NCBI GenBank assembly: GCA_016297265.1
Contig: JAEDHB010000006.1
Span: forward strand, 1-63,206
Direction of reading: 5' to 3'
Source: Butyrivibrio sp.
Lineage (GTDB): Bacteria > Bacillota > Clostridia > Lachnospirales > Lachnospiraceae
Length of the DNA: 63,206 nt
The notes under the pieces were generated by a model. The model did no database searches, was not told where the DNA came from, and worked only from the letters and a program-made list of their open reading frames with translations. Below are positions 42,837 to 52,338 of the stretch, piece by piece (positions within the stretch are counted from its first letter, which is position 1; every line of letters begins with the position of its first letter). The position numbers and the translations under genes were made by a program.

Positions 42837-44699
42837 ATGATACTTGACAAGATTAATAAGGCTAATGATATCAAAAAAGTATCTCCGGAAAAATATGATG
42901 AATTAGCTACTGAGTTGAGAAATTATATAATAGATACAGTTGGCAGCAACGGTGGACATCTGTCCTCTAGTCTTGGTGTTGTGGAACTTACCATGGCACT
43001 TCATCTTGCTTTGGATTTGCCGAAGGACAAAATCATCTGGGATGTCGGACATCAGTCCTACGCCCATAAAATACTGTCCGGGCGCAAAAATGAATTCAAG
43101 ACACTTAGACAGTACGGCGGAATAAGCGGTTTTCCTTCCATGAAGGAGAGTAAATATGATTCCTTCGGAACAGGACATGCTTCTACTTCAATTTCCGCCG
43201 CAATCGGTATGGCGCAGGCCAGGGAGCTTAGCGGTGAAAATAATACAATTGTTGCAGTTATCGGTGACGGAGCTCTTTCAGGAGGTATGGCTTTTGAAGC
43301 ACTCAACAACGCTTCCGCAGTCAAGGGCAATCTCATCATCATACTCAATGATAACGATATGTCCATATCAAAAAGTGTGGGAGGAACATCAAGACTGCTG
43401 ACAAGACTCAGAACTGACAAGATATATAATATTTTCAAAGAAAATATAAAGTCAGGACTTGAAAATATCCCGGGCTGCGGAAGAGGAATCGTCAAACGAA
43501 TTCACAGAACCAAAAGCTCGATTAAGCAGTTGTTTGTTCCGGGAATGTTTTTTGAAGAACTGGGGATAACCTATCTCGGGCCTGTGGATGGACATAATAT
43601 TCAGAAGATGATCAGGCTTATCAGACAGGCGCAGAATCTTAATCATGCCGTGCTGATACATGTCAACACCCACAAGGGCAACGGATATTATTTTGCAGAG
43701 AAAAATCCATCGCTGTTCCATGGTGTTGAACCCTTCAATACAGATAACGGACAGCTGATTAACAATGAGGATGTAAGAACATATTCGGATGTGTTTTCAG
43801 CTGCAATTATGAGAAATGCAAAGCTTGATAAAAAAATCGTAGCAATAACAGCAGCAATGGCGGACGGCACCGGATTAAAGAAATTCCAGAAAGTATTTAA
43901 AAACAGATTTTTTGACGTGGGTATTGCTGAAGAACATGCAGTTACTTTTGCGGCAGGTCTGGCGGCGGAAGGCTATAAACCATATGTTGCAATATATTCC
44001 TCTTTTTTACAGAGAAGTATTGACCAGATTCTGCATGATGTATGTATTCAGAACCTCCCGGTCAGATTCATTGTCGAGAGAGCGGGAATTGTCGGCAGGG
44101 ACGGCGTTACACATCAGGGTATTTTTGATTTGTCATACCTTGGAATGATTCCAAACCTTACGATACTTGCACCAAAGAACCGCTATGAATTGAAATCTAT
44201 GATAGATTATTCCGTGGATTTTGACGGCCCTATTGCGATAAGATTTCCCAGAGGAAAGGCTTCGGAGGTCTATGCCGAACTGAATGCACCAATTGAATAC
44301 GGCAGAGCAGAGATTGTAGAGGAAGGTAAGGAGGTTGCAATTCTTGCGGTGGGCTCTGAGGTGGAAGATGCCTGCAGGGTGTCTGAAATACTTGCAAAAT
44401 ACGGAATTAGACCAACTGTTGTCAATATGAGATTTGTAAAACCTTTTGATGTTCAATTGGTTGAAAAACTTGCCAATAATAACAGGCTGATTGTCACTAT
44501 GGAAGAAAATGTTTTGTCGGGTGGTTTTGGTCAAAGCATTCTTACCTTTATCAATGAAAAAGGTATCAATACCGGTGTGCTTATTAAAGCTCTCAGGAAT
44601 GAATTTATTGAGCATGGCAGAAGTGATGAGCTTAAGGCGAAATATGGTCTGGATGTTAATGAAATAGCACAGGAAATAGTTAGAAGGATCAGAAAATGA
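42837..44699 (+). CDS. dxs: 1-deoxy-D-xylulose-5-phosphate synthase
   Basis: A 620-residue thiamine-diphosphate enzyme joining pyruvate and glyceraldehyde 3-phosphate, the first step of the MEP isoprenoid pathway. HLSSSLGVVELTMALH is near residue 40, and the ThDP motif GDGALSGGMAFEALNNA near 145. The pyrimidine-binding domain has DVGIAEEHAVTFAAGLA near 360, with the catalytic Glu. ATG 42837 is chosen with GAGGT before it. It overlaps tlyA by 4 bases. Confidence 0.97.
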   Translation: MILDKINKANDIKKVSPEKYDELATELRNYIIDTVGSNGGHLSSSLGVVELTMALHLALDLPKDKIIWDVGHQSYAHKILSGRKNEFKTLRQYGGISGFPSMKESKYDSFGTGHASTSISAAIGMAQARELSGENNTIVAVIGDGALSGGMAFEALNNASAVKGNLIIILNDNDMSISKSVGGTSRLLTRLRTDKIYNIFKENIKSGLENIPGCGRGIVKRIHRTKSSIKQLFVPGMFFEELGITYLGPVDGHNIQKMIRLIRQAQNLNHAVLIHVNTHKGNGYYFAEKNPSLFHGVEPFNTDNGQLINNEDVRTYSDVFSAAIMRNAKLDKKIVAITAAMADGTGLKKFQKVFKNRFFDVGIAEEHAVTFAAGLAAEGYKPYVAIYSSFLQRSIDQILHDVCIQNLPVRFIVERAGIVGRDGVTHQGIFDLSYLGMIPNLTILAPKNRYELKSMIDYSVDFDGPIAIRFPRGKASEVYAELNAPIEYGRAEIVEEGKEVAILAVGSEVEDACRVSEILAKYGIRPTVVNMRFVKPFDVQLVEKLANNNRLIVTMEENVLSGGFGQSILTFINEKGINTGVLIKALRNEFIEHGRSDELKAKYGLDVNEIAQEIVRRIRK

Positions 44700-45499
44700 A
44701 AGAGAGATTGGATGTTCTTTTGGTAAACAGGGGACTTGCTGCCTCAAGAGAAAAAGCCAAAGCCATAATAATGTCCGGAATTGTATATGTGGACGGACAG
44801 AAGGAAGATAAGGCAGGAACAAATTTTGATGATAAATGCGTGATTGAGGTAAAAGGCTCCACCTTGAAATATGTAAGTCGTGGCGGACTAAAACTGGAAA
44901 AGGCCATGCAGAATTTTGATGTGTCCCTTGATGGCAGTGTCTGTATGGATGTGGGCGCCTCCACAGGCGGATTTACAGACTGCATGCTTATGAACGGTGC
45001 AGTAAAGGTTTACAGCGTTGACGTGGGACACGGTCAGTTGGCATGGAAACTGCGTCAGGATGAACGTGTGGTGGTAATGGAGAAAACTAATATTAGATAT
45101 GTCACCCCGGAGAATATTGATGATGTGCTTGATTTTGCCAGCATTGATGTATCCTTTATTTCGCTGACCAAGGTACTGGTTCCCGTGAAAAATCTTCTTA
45201 AGAATGATGGAAAAATAGTATGTCTTATCAAGCCCCAGTTTGAAGCCGGAAGAGAGCTCGTGGGCAAAAAGGGTGTGGTCAGAGACATAAATGTACATAA
45301 GGATGTTATTCATATGGTTCTTCGTTTTGCCGTATCCGTCGGGTTCAATGTGCTGAATCTGGATTTTTCGCCAATAAAAGGACCGGAAGGAAATATAGAA
45401 TATCTTGCCTGCCTTCAAAAGACAATGGAGGAAACCGGCGTGATTGATGCAGGCATTGATGTAGATAAAACTGTGGAACTTTCACATAAAGAGTTGTAA
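44696..45499 (+). CDS. tlyA: TlyA-family rRNA 2'-O-methyltransferase
   Basis: A 267-residue protein with an N-terminal S4 RNA-binding domain (ERLDVLLVNRGLAASREKAK) and an FtsJ/RrmJ-like SAM domain (VCMDVGASTGGFTDCMLMNGA near 80, LIKPQFEAGRE near 180). Characterised TlyA proteins methylate 16S and 23S rRNA; the old name hemolysin is a misnomer. It sits between dxs and nadK, as in B. subtilis relatives. Confidence 0.93.
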   Translation: MKERLDVLLVNRGLAASREKAKAIIMSGIVYVDGQKEDKAGTNFDDKCVIEVKGSTLKYVSRGGLKLEKAMQNFDVSLDGSVCMDVGASTGGFTDCMLMNGAVKVYSVDVGHGQLAWKLRQDERVVVMEKTNIRYVTPENIDDVLDFASIDVSFISLTKVLVPVKNLLKNDGKIVCLIKPQFEAGRELVGKKGVVRDINVHKDVIHMVLRFAVSVGFNVLNLDFSPIKGPEGNIEYLACLQKTMEETGVIDAGIDVDKTVELSHKEL

Positions 45500-45527
45500 A
45501 CAATTGAGACCAGCATGGAGATGAAGA

Positions 45528-46379
45528 ATGGATAATTTTTATATCATTGCCAATTCACAAAAAGATACAGATTTTGCTCTGAGTGACCGAATAAGCGATT
45601 ATATCAGCGCAAAGGGCAAAAAATGCTGTTGCCAGAAAACACCCTTTACCGGCAGTAAGTCATTGAATCTTGCTGATTCCAGCCTGATTCCAAAAGATAC
45701 AGAGTGCGTTATTGTCCTAGGAGGAGACGGTACGCTTATTCAGGCGGCAAGGGATTTGAGCAATCTGGATATTCTTGTTCTGGGAATTAATATCGGTACT
45801 CTGGGCTATCTGATGGAAGTGGGGATGGATGAGGCTTTTGAAGCTGTTGACAGACTTATTGCCGGTGAGTTCTATGTTGAAGAACGCATGCTTTTAGAGG
45901 GAAAAGTACTTAGAAACAATGAGCAAATATTTTCCCATATTGCCTTGAACGATATTGTGTTAAACAGATGCGGCTCCCTGAAAATTATTGACTTTGATGT
46001 ATATGTAAACGGTGAATATCTGATAACATATCCTGCGGACGGTTTGGTAGTATCAACTCCGACAGGCTCCACGGCATACAATCTGTCGGCAGGAGGACCG
46101 ATTGTCAGGCCTGTAACCAATATTATTCTTATGACGCCGGTTTGCCCGCACACAATCAATAAGAGCAGTGTGGTATTCGGCGGTGATGATACACTTGAGA
46201 TAAGAATGGTTAAGTCAAGAAGCGATGTTGAAGAACGTGTGGTAAGCTTTGACGGTAATGAAAGCATTGAGTTGAAGACGGACGACAGAATATTAATCAG
46301 TAAATCTTCAAAATATGCAAAAATAATAAGGTTTGGACAGCATAATTTTTTGCAGGTATTACGAAATAAATTATCATAA
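45528..46379 (+). CDS. nadK: NAD+ kinase
   Basis: A 283-residue enzyme phosphorylating NAD+ to NADP+. The GGDGT motif (VLGGDGTLIQAARDL) is near residue 66; GINIGTLGYL and the NE/D-rich DGLVVSTPTGSTAYNLSAGGP near 165 are conserved. It supplies NADP for pathways including the NfnAB system in this window. Confidence 0.96.
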   Translation: MDNFYIIANSQKDTDFALSDRISDYISAKGKKCCCQKTPFTGSKSLNLADSSLIPKDTECVIVLGGDGTLIQAARDLSNLDILVLGINIGTLGYLMEVGMDEAFEAVDRLIAGEFYVEERMLLEGKVLRNNEQIFSHIALNDIVLNRCGSLKIIDFDVYVNGEYLITYPADGLVVSTPTGSTAYNLSAGGPIVRPVTNIILMTPVCPHTINKSSVVFGGDDTLEIRMVKSRSDVEERVVSFDGNESIELKTDDRILISKSSKYAKIIRFGQHNFLQVLRNKLS

Positions 46380-46411
46380 TCTGATATGTCATAAATACAG
46401 TGAGGGAAAAT

Positions 46412-46861
46412 ATGAAAACTGACAGACACAGTAAAATAATCGAGATAGTTTCAAAGAAATGCATAGAGACCCAGGAGGAGCTTGCGGAAGCGCTTAACAA
46501 TGAGGGCTACAATGTGACACAGGCTACGGTTTCCCGAGATATCAGGGAATTGAAACTCAGCAAGGTTACGGTTGAGGGAAGACAGCGCTATGTTGCGATT
46601 AAGCAGGATAATGCCATGCTTGGAGATAAGTTTATGAGAGTTCTGAGAGATGGTTTTTCTTCGATGGATATGGCACAGAATATTCTGGTAATTAAGACTG
46701 TTCCGGGAATGGCAAGTGCTGTATGTGCGGCGCTTGATGCTATGAACTGGAATGAAATTGTGGGCACAATAGCCGGCGACGATACGATTATGTGTGCAAT
46801 CAGAACTGTGGATGATACTATTGTTTTAATGGAAAAAATCAGAAAAATTGTTAATAACTAA
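46412..46861 (+). CDS. argR: Arginine repressor ArgR/AhrC
   Basis: A 149-residue winged-helix regulator of arginine synthesis and catabolism. The N-terminal DNA-binding domain has TQEELAEALNNEGYNVTQATVSRDIRELKL in blocks. The C-terminal oligomerisation and arginine-binding domain has GTIAGDDTIM, with the arginine-binding Asp pair. ATG 46412 has GAGG 7 bases upstream; an in-frame GTG at 46400 lacks an SD. It is in the conserved position before recN. Confidence 0.95.
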   Translation: MKTDRHSKIIEIVSKKCIETQEELAEALNNEGYNVTQATVSRDIRELKLSKVTVEGRQRYVAIKQDNAMLGDKFMRVLRDGFSSMDMAQNILVIKTVPGMASAVCAALDAMNWNEIVGTIAGDDTIMCAIRTVDDTIVLMEKIRKIVNN

Positions 46862-46912
46862 TTGGATTCGGGGGAAGATAATTAGTTTTACTTTCTGCGG
46901 AAAGGATATATT

Positions 46913-48595
46913 ATGTTACTTAATTTGCATGTGAAAAATCTGGCTCTGGTTAAGGAGGCAGAAATTGAATTTGGTAAAGGACTCAATATCCTGACAGGTG
47001 AAACAGGTGCAGGAAAGTCGATAATTATCGGCTCGGTTAATCTTGCACTCGGCGCTAAAACCGGTTCGGAGGTTATCGGAAAACATGATGAAAATGCTCT
47101 TGTGGAGCTCACATTTGAGAGCCATGATGAAAGATGCATCGGATATCTCACGGAGCAGGCGATTGATACCAACGACGGAATTATCACAATATCAAGGAAA
47201 ATAATGCCTTCAAGAAGTGTGATTAAAATTAATGGTGAGACAGTAACTGCTTCAATTGTAAAAAAGCTTACAGAGTATCTCATCGATATTCACGGGCAGC
47301 ATGACCACCAGTCACTTTTGTACAAACACAAGCATCTGGAAATAGTTGATAAGTATGCAAAGGACGACCTTTTGCCGCTGAAGACGGAGCTTAAGCAAGT
47401 ATTTTCCGAATACAAAGAGGCGGATAAAAAGTTAAAAGAATACAATATTGATGAGGAAGAACGCAATAGAAATATTTCATTCCTCACCTATGAAATCGCC
47501 GAGATTGACAATGCTGCAATCAGGGAGGGCGAAGACGAAGAAATTGAAGCTGCTTACAAAAAAATGGCCAATTCCCAGAAAATACGCGTTAACATGGACG
47601 AGGCTATGCAGTTATTGAACTCATCCAGGGAAATGAGTGCAGCTGATGCGGTATCGAGAGCCTGCCAGTTGGCAAATGCCTCGTTGCAGTATGATGAGGA
47701 CATAAAATATATTTCAGATATGCTTTCAGACCTTGACAGCGTCATGAGTGATGTTATTAGGGAAATATCCGATTACGGCAATTCGCTGGATTTTGACGAG
47801 AGGGAGTTTGCCGAAACCGAGAAGAGAATGGATTTGATTAACAATCTTAAGGCAAAATACGGACAGAGCTATGAGCAGATATGTCAATACAGAGCCGAAG
47901 CTGAAGAAAAGCTTAATTTCTATTCTGAATATGAGGAACGTCTGCTTATGCTTCAGAACAGAGTTAAGGAAAAATATGACAGAACAAAAGAAATTTGCGA
48001 TAAAATAACTGCGATAAGAACCGAAGCAGCCAATGCACTGGCAAAAGAGGTTGAGAACACTCTTGAAGATCTTAATTTTGAGCAGGTTAAGTTTGAAGTA
48101 GTTATCAGAGCCCTCGCGGAGGTTACTGCTGATGGTGCCGACGAGGCTGAATTTATGATTTCTGTAAATCCGGGCGAAGAAATTAAGCCTCTCGCAAAGA
48201 TAGCATCCGGAGGTGAGTTGTCAAGAATAATGCTCGGAATCAAGGCGGTTCTTGCAAGAAAGGATGATACTGACACACTGATATTTGATGAAATCGACAC
48301 GGGAATAAGCGGAAGAACGGCCCAGAAAGTTTCTGAAAAAATGGCACTGGTGGCAAAGAATCATCAGGTTTTGTGTATTACCCACCTGCCTCAGATTGCA
48401 GCGATGGCGGATACGCATTTTCTTATTGAAAAACACGTTGTGGACAATTCTACCGAAACGGAAATCAGCGAGCTTATGCAGGATGAAATAATCAATGAAC
48501 TATCGAGAATGCTCGGAGGCAGCGAGATAACCGATGTTGTCAATGAAAATGCAAAACAAATGAAGGAATTGGCAAATAAATACAAAACAAATTAG
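46913..48595 (+). CDS. recN: DNA repair protein RecN
   Basis: A 560-residue SMC-like ATPase acting at double-strand breaks. Walker A GETGAGKSIIIGS is near residue 30; a long central coiled coil covers about 160-385; the signature SGGELSRIMLGIKAV is near 425 and Walker B LIFDEIDTGISG near 460. HGQHDHQSLLY near 130 is a RecN hallmark. It ends before a strong terminator. Confidence 0.97.
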   Translation: MLLNLHVKNLALVKEAEIEFGKGLNILTGETGAGKSIIIGSVNLALGAKTGSEVIGKHDENALVELTFESHDERCIGYLTEQAIDTNDGIITISRKIMPSRSVIKINGETVTASIVKKLTEYLIDIHGQHDHQSLLYKHKHLEIVDKYAKDDLLPLKTELKQVFSEYKEADKKLKEYNIDEEERNRNISFLTYEIAEIDNAAIREGEDEEIEAAYKKMANSQKIRVNMDEAMQLLNSSREMSAADAVSRACQLANASLQYDEDIKYISDMLSDLDSVMSDVIREISDYGNSLDFDEREFAETEKRMDLINNLKAKYGQSYEQICQYRAEAEEKLNFYSEYEERLLMLQNRVKEKYDRTKEICDKITAIRTEAANALAKEVENTLEDLNFEQVKFEVVIRALAEVTADGADEAEFMISVNPGEEIKPLAKIASGGELSRIMLGIKAVLARKDDTDTLIFDEIDTGISGRTAQKVSEKMALVAKNHQVLCITHLPQIAAMADTHFLIEKHVVDNSTETEISELMQDEIINELSRMLGGSEITDVVNENAKQMKELANKYKTN

Positions 48596-48622
48596 TTTAA
48601 AAGAAAATAATATAACCATAAT

Positions 48623-48652
48623 AAGAGTATGAGAAATCATACTCTTTTTTTT
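48623..48652 (+). terminator. Strong terminator between recN and spoIVB
   Basis: AAGAGTATGA (48623-48632) pairs perfectly with TCATACTCTT (48637-48646) around a GAAA tetraloop, with a T-run of eight. The spoIVB SD starts directly after the T-run. Confidence 0.92.
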
Positions 48653-48662
48653 GGGAGGCATT

Positions 48663-49895
48663 ATGAAAAAAATTAGATGGTTATATAGATTTTTGCTTTT
48701 ATGTCTGATTGCGGGCTGTGGTGCCGGATATATTAATCATGTCAGGAATTCCATACCGGGAATAATGTATATTGATGAAAATGAGCTTGATACGGTGGAT
48801 TTGGGCGTTCCTTTTGTGGGTACGGTTCAGATTGAAGGAATTGACTGTGACGTCAATATGCTTCGTCCGGTGTCGATTGATGCAGGCTCCCGGAATGTGT
48901 ATGATATGAATTGCAGGCTTTTCGGATTCATTAACATCAAGCAGGTCAAGGTGGTAGTAGAACAGCGTCCAACAATTACTCCTTGCGGCAATGCGGTGGG
49001 GCTGTATGTAATAACCGACGGAGCATATGTCATAGATACAGGGGATATTGACGGACAACAGGCGCCTGCAAAGGATATTATCAAGCGCGGAGATTACATT
49101 CTTGAGATTAATGACAATAAAATAAACTCCATATCCGATGTGGTGTGTCAGGTAAATCAAAGCAATGGGCAGCCGGTGGTTATTTTGCTCAGAAGAAATG
49201 ATGAGGAATTTAAAGTTAAGGTTCAACCGATACTGGCAGAGGACGGCAAATATAAAATCGGTGTATGGGTAAAAGACGACTGCCAGGGTCTCGGAACCAT
49301 GACATATATTACCGGAGACGGATATTTTGGAACCCTTGGACATGCCATCAGCGAGGCAACCACCGGAAACCTGGTGGAGATTGGCAAGGGACAGCTGTAC
49401 ACGGCAAGAATATGGTCGATTGTCAAAGGAGAGAAGGGTAAACCAGGAGAAATTGTGGGGACAATAAACTACAATTCTGCGGACTATATCGGTGAAATAT
49501 ATAAAAATACGGATTTGGGAGTCTACGGAAAAAGTAAATCCGGAGAAATTAAATCTGTTAAGGGTACGCCCTGCGAAGTAGGATATAAGCAGGAAATCAA
49601 AAAAGGCACTGCATATATCAGAAGTGAGATTAGCGGTGAATTGAAGGATTATGAAATAGAAATAACTGACATATCCATGTCGGATTCCAATCAGAATAAG
49701 GGCATTGAATTTGTAGTGACGGATGAGGCACTCCTTGATTTGACGGGAGGAATAGTGCAGGGGATGAGCGGTTCACCTATTGTTCAGAATAACAGAATTA
49801 TAGGTGCGGTGACGCATGTACTTATCAACGACCCAACAAACGGTTATGGAATTTTTATTGAAAATATGCTGCAAAATTCCATAAAGATAAATTGA
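48663..49895 (+). CDS. spoIVB: SpoIVB serine peptidase (S55)
   Basis: A 410-residue forespore-secreted protease that triggers pro-sigma-K processing in B. subtilis. It has an N-terminal membrane segment (WLYRFLLLCLIAGCGAGYI), a PDZ domain (about 115-190) and the S55 peptidase domain. The catalytic His lies in GTLGHAIS near 225 and Ser in VQGMSGSPIVQ near 370. ATG 48663 follows GGGAGG. It precedes a cellulase-like gene instead of spo0A directly. Confidence 0.95.
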   Translation: MKKIRWLYRFLLLCLIAGCGAGYINHVRNSIPGIMYIDENELDTVDLGVPFVGTVQIEGIDCDVNMLRPVSIDAGSRNVYDMNCRLFGFINIKQVKVVVEQRPTITPCGNAVGLYVITDGAYVIDTGDIDGQQAPAKDIIKRGDYILEINDNKINSISDVVCQVNQSNGQPVVILLRRNDEEFKVKVQPILAEDGKYKIGVWVKDDCQGLGTMTYITGDGYFGTLGHAISEATTGNLVEIGKGQLYTARIWSIVKGEKGKPGEIVGTINYNSADYIGEIYKNTDLGVYGKSKSGEIKSVKGTPCEVGYKQEIKKGTAYIRSEISGELKDYEIEITDISMSDSNQNKGIEFVVTDEALLDLTGGIVQGMSGSPIVQNNRIIGAVTHVLINDPTNGYGIFIENMLQNSIKIN

Positions 49896-49920
49896 ATACT
49901 AACCTCCGATATGTTATAAT
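49892..49920 (+). promoter_or_regulatory. Promoter of the GH9 lipoprotein gene
   Basis: TTGAAT (49892-49897, overlapping the spoIVB stop), 17 bases ending in TG-T, TATAAT (49915-49920). It is near consensus with an extended -10. Confidence 0.8.
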
Positions 49921-49982
49921 GTGTTAACTAGATTATTTTTCCTTTTGTGCAGGGCACGGAGGACATATTGGAGGTTTATTTT

Positions 49983-52196
49983 ATGAAGAAACTTATGGCA
50001 TTGCTGATTGTTTTGGCGATGGTATTTTCTTTGACAGCCTGTGGTAAGAAAGACGATACGAATCAGGAAACAACTGCTGAAGACAATACAAATGATAATA
50101 TAATTGCGGATGGAAATATTCTTCCGGGAGGAGATTTTAGCGAATCCAACACCCATTGGAATATTTATAAGGAGTCCGGAGGAAGCGGAGATTTTGAAAT
50201 ATCCGACGGAGAACTGAAGGTTAAAATCAAGAATCCGGGCAAGAAATCTCATTCAGTTCAGATATACTGTGATGGTTTTGAACTGCTTCAGAATTCAAAA
50301 TATAAGCTCACAATGGTAGTATCTTCGGATGTTGAGCGTACTATTGAATGGAGAGCACAGATTAATGGTGGCGATTACCATGCATATGCAGGGGAACAGG
50401 AGATATTAATCGGACCGGATAAGAAGACAATTGTGTCTGAATTTGTTATGCAAGAGGGCTCTGACCCTGCACCAAGATTTTGCCTGAATATGGGATTTGA
50501 TAAGCTGCATCCTGATTTGGCTGAACATAATATTTACATTGAAGAGGCTATTCTTGAGATTGTTGACAGTTCATCGGCAGTCGAAGTTGATACGGACACA
50601 GGCGAAGTTGAAATTAATGTTAACCAGCTGGGGTACAAACCTGATGATGTTAAGAAAGCATCCTTCAGAACAGCCGGCAAGGATGATACATTTGAAATAA
50701 TTGATGCCAATTCCAAGCAGGTTGTATATACCGGCAAGGTTGAAGGTGAGAGATATTCTCCCGGGGCAAGAGAAACTCTTGCATATGCTGATTTTACCGA
50801 TTTCAAGACTCCCGGTACATACAGAATCAGAGCAAATAACAGCGGAGAATCGTATATTTTTAATATTTCTGAAGATGTTAATGCGGCTGCCTTTAAGGAT
50901 ATTGTGAGAATGCTTTATCTGCAAAGATGCGGAACGGAACTCACAGAGGAACTTGCCGGTGATTTTGCCCATAAGGCGTGTCATACCCAGATTGCTACGG
51001 ATTATGTTACAGGTGAAAAGGTAAATGTATCCGGTGGATGGCATGATGCAGGCGATTACGGCCGTTATGTTGTATCAGGAGCCAAGACTGTAATAGATTT
51101 GCTCAATGCATATGAGATGTATCCTGAAGTGTTTACGGATGATTATGATATACCTGAAAGTGGCAATAAGGTACCTGATATTCTTGATGAAGCACGATAT
51201 GAACTTGAGTGGATGTTTAAAATGCAGGACTCAAAGAGCGGAGGTGTTCATCATAAGGTAACGGGAAAAGAATTTGAAGGTCAGGTAGTTGCAGACAAAG
51301 ATGATACGGAATTGTATCTGATGGAATTGTGTAAATGGGATTCAGCGGATTTTGCCGCAGTTATGGCAAGAGCATCCGTTGTATATAAGCAATACGATAA
51401 GTCCTTTGCGTCAAAATGTCTGAGTGCCGCCAAGAAGGCATACAAGTATTTCTATGAACACAAGAATGAGACATCCTATAAGAATCCTGAGGATGTATCC
51501 ACAGGCGAATATCCTGACGGACGTTCCGCTGACGAAGAATTATGGATGTGTGCAGAGCTTTATAAGGCCACAGGGGACCAGACATATCACAAAGTAATCA
51601 AAGAATATGTTTTTGATGAAGATATTGATTCAGGACTTGGCTGGGCTACAATGGATTTGTATGGAATATATACATATCTTACAAGCCCTGATACGGATGA
51701 AAAGGCTTATGCCAATATGAAGAGCAGATTTAAGGAAGTAATTGATGAAATTGTTACTAATGTTGAAGGTGACGGATACAATGTATCAATTGGCGCTGAT
51801 TTCTGCTGGGGAAGTAATATGAATGTTGCCAATAATGGTATTCTTCTTCTCTGGGCGGATAAAATACTCGGAGATAAGGATTATACTGCTTATGCAAAAC
51901 AACAGATGGATTATCTCTTTGGCAACAATGCATTGTCATATTCTTTTGTAACAGGATATGGTGAACATGCGTCAAAGAATCCTCACCACAGACCATCTTT
52001 AGCACTTGAAAAGACTATGAAGGGTATGCTTATCGGCGGTCCTAATAAGAATCTTGAGGATCCATATGCCAAGACTGTATTGGCCGGAGTGGTTCCTGCA
52101 AAATGCTACAGGGACAGCTCCCAGTCTTTCTCGCTTAATGAGATTACAATTTACTGGAATTCACCACTGATTTGTCTTATGGCAGCATTTGTCTAA
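49983..52196 (+). CDS. Lipid-anchored glycoside hydrolase family 9 (endoglucanase-type) protein
   Basis: A 737-residue lipoprotein: signal peptide with lipobox LTAC, lipidated Cys near residue 21, then a Thr/Asp/Asn-rich linker. A CBM4/9-like beta-sandwich covers about 45-190, a CelD N-terminal Ig-like domain about 205-295 (INVNQLGYKPDDVKKASF), and the GH9 barrel about 300-737. The nucleophile region GGWHDAGDYGRYV, HHRPS and the acid-region LNEITIYWNSPL are all present, so activity on beta-1,4-glucans or related oligosaccharides is likely. It lies alone between spoIVB and spo0A, with its own promoter and terminator. Confidence 0.92.
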   Translation: MKKLMALLIVLAMVFSLTACGKKDDTNQETTAEDNTNDNIIADGNILPGGDFSESNTHWNIYKESGGSGDFEISDGELKVKIKNPGKKSHSVQIYCDGFELLQNSKYKLTMVVSSDVERTIEWRAQINGGDYHAYAGEQEILIGPDKKTIVSEFVMQEGSDPAPRFCLNMGFDKLHPDLAEHNIYIEEAILEIVDSSSAVEVDTDTGEVEINVNQLGYKPDDVKKASFRTAGKDDTFEIIDANSKQVVYTGKVEGERYSPGARETLAYADFTDFKTPGTYRIRANNSGESYIFNISEDVNAAAFKDIVRMLYLQRCGTELTEELAGDFAHKACHTQIATDYVTGEKVNVSGGWHDAGDYGRYVVSGAKTVIDLLNAYEMYPEVFTDDYDIPESGNKVPDILDEARYELEWMFKMQDSKSGGVHHKVTGKEFEGQVVADKDDTELYLMELCKWDSADFAAVMARASVVYKQYDKSFASKCLSAAKKAYKYFYEHKNETSYKNPEDVSTGEYPDGRSADEELWMCAELYKATGDQTYHKVIKEYVFDEDIDSGLGWATMDLYGIYTYLTSPDTDEKAYANMKSRFKEVIDEIVTNVEGDGYNVSIGADFCWGSNMNVANNGILLLWADKILGDKDYTAYAKQQMDYLFGNNALSYSFVTGYGEHASKNPHHRPSLALEKTMKGMLIGGPNKNLEDPYAKTVLAGVVPAKCYRDSSQSFSLNEITIYWNSPLICLMAAFV

Positions 52197-52208
52197 TGTA
52201 GAATATTG

Positions 52209-52240
52209 AGCACCGGTTTTAGGACCGGTGCTTTGTCATA
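52209..52240 (+). terminator. Terminator after the GH9 gene
   Basis: AGCACCGGT (52209-52217) pairs with ACCGGTGCT (52224-52232), followed by TTTGTC and a further T-rich stretch. Confidence 0.8.
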
Positions 52241-52242
52241 TT

Positions 52243-52272
52243 TTGTCGAAAAAAATAATTAATTGCTATAAT
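52243..52272 (+). promoter_or_regulatory. spo0A promoter with overlapping Spo0A box
   Basis: TTGTCG (52243-52248), 18 bases, TATAAT (52267-52272). TGTCGAA at 52244-52250 is an exact match to the Spo0A binding core and covers the -35 element, so Spo0A~P could control its own gene here. Confidence 0.6.
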
Positions 52273-52338
52273 AGAGTATTGAATGTGGAATATTATGAGT
52301 AATATAATAAACGTAGTTAGGATATAAGGGGGATTAGT

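Noticed and set aside
44696..45499. Hemolysin
   Set aside because: The S4 plus FtsJ-like methyltransferase domains identify an rRNA methyltransferase; the hemolysin name is historical.
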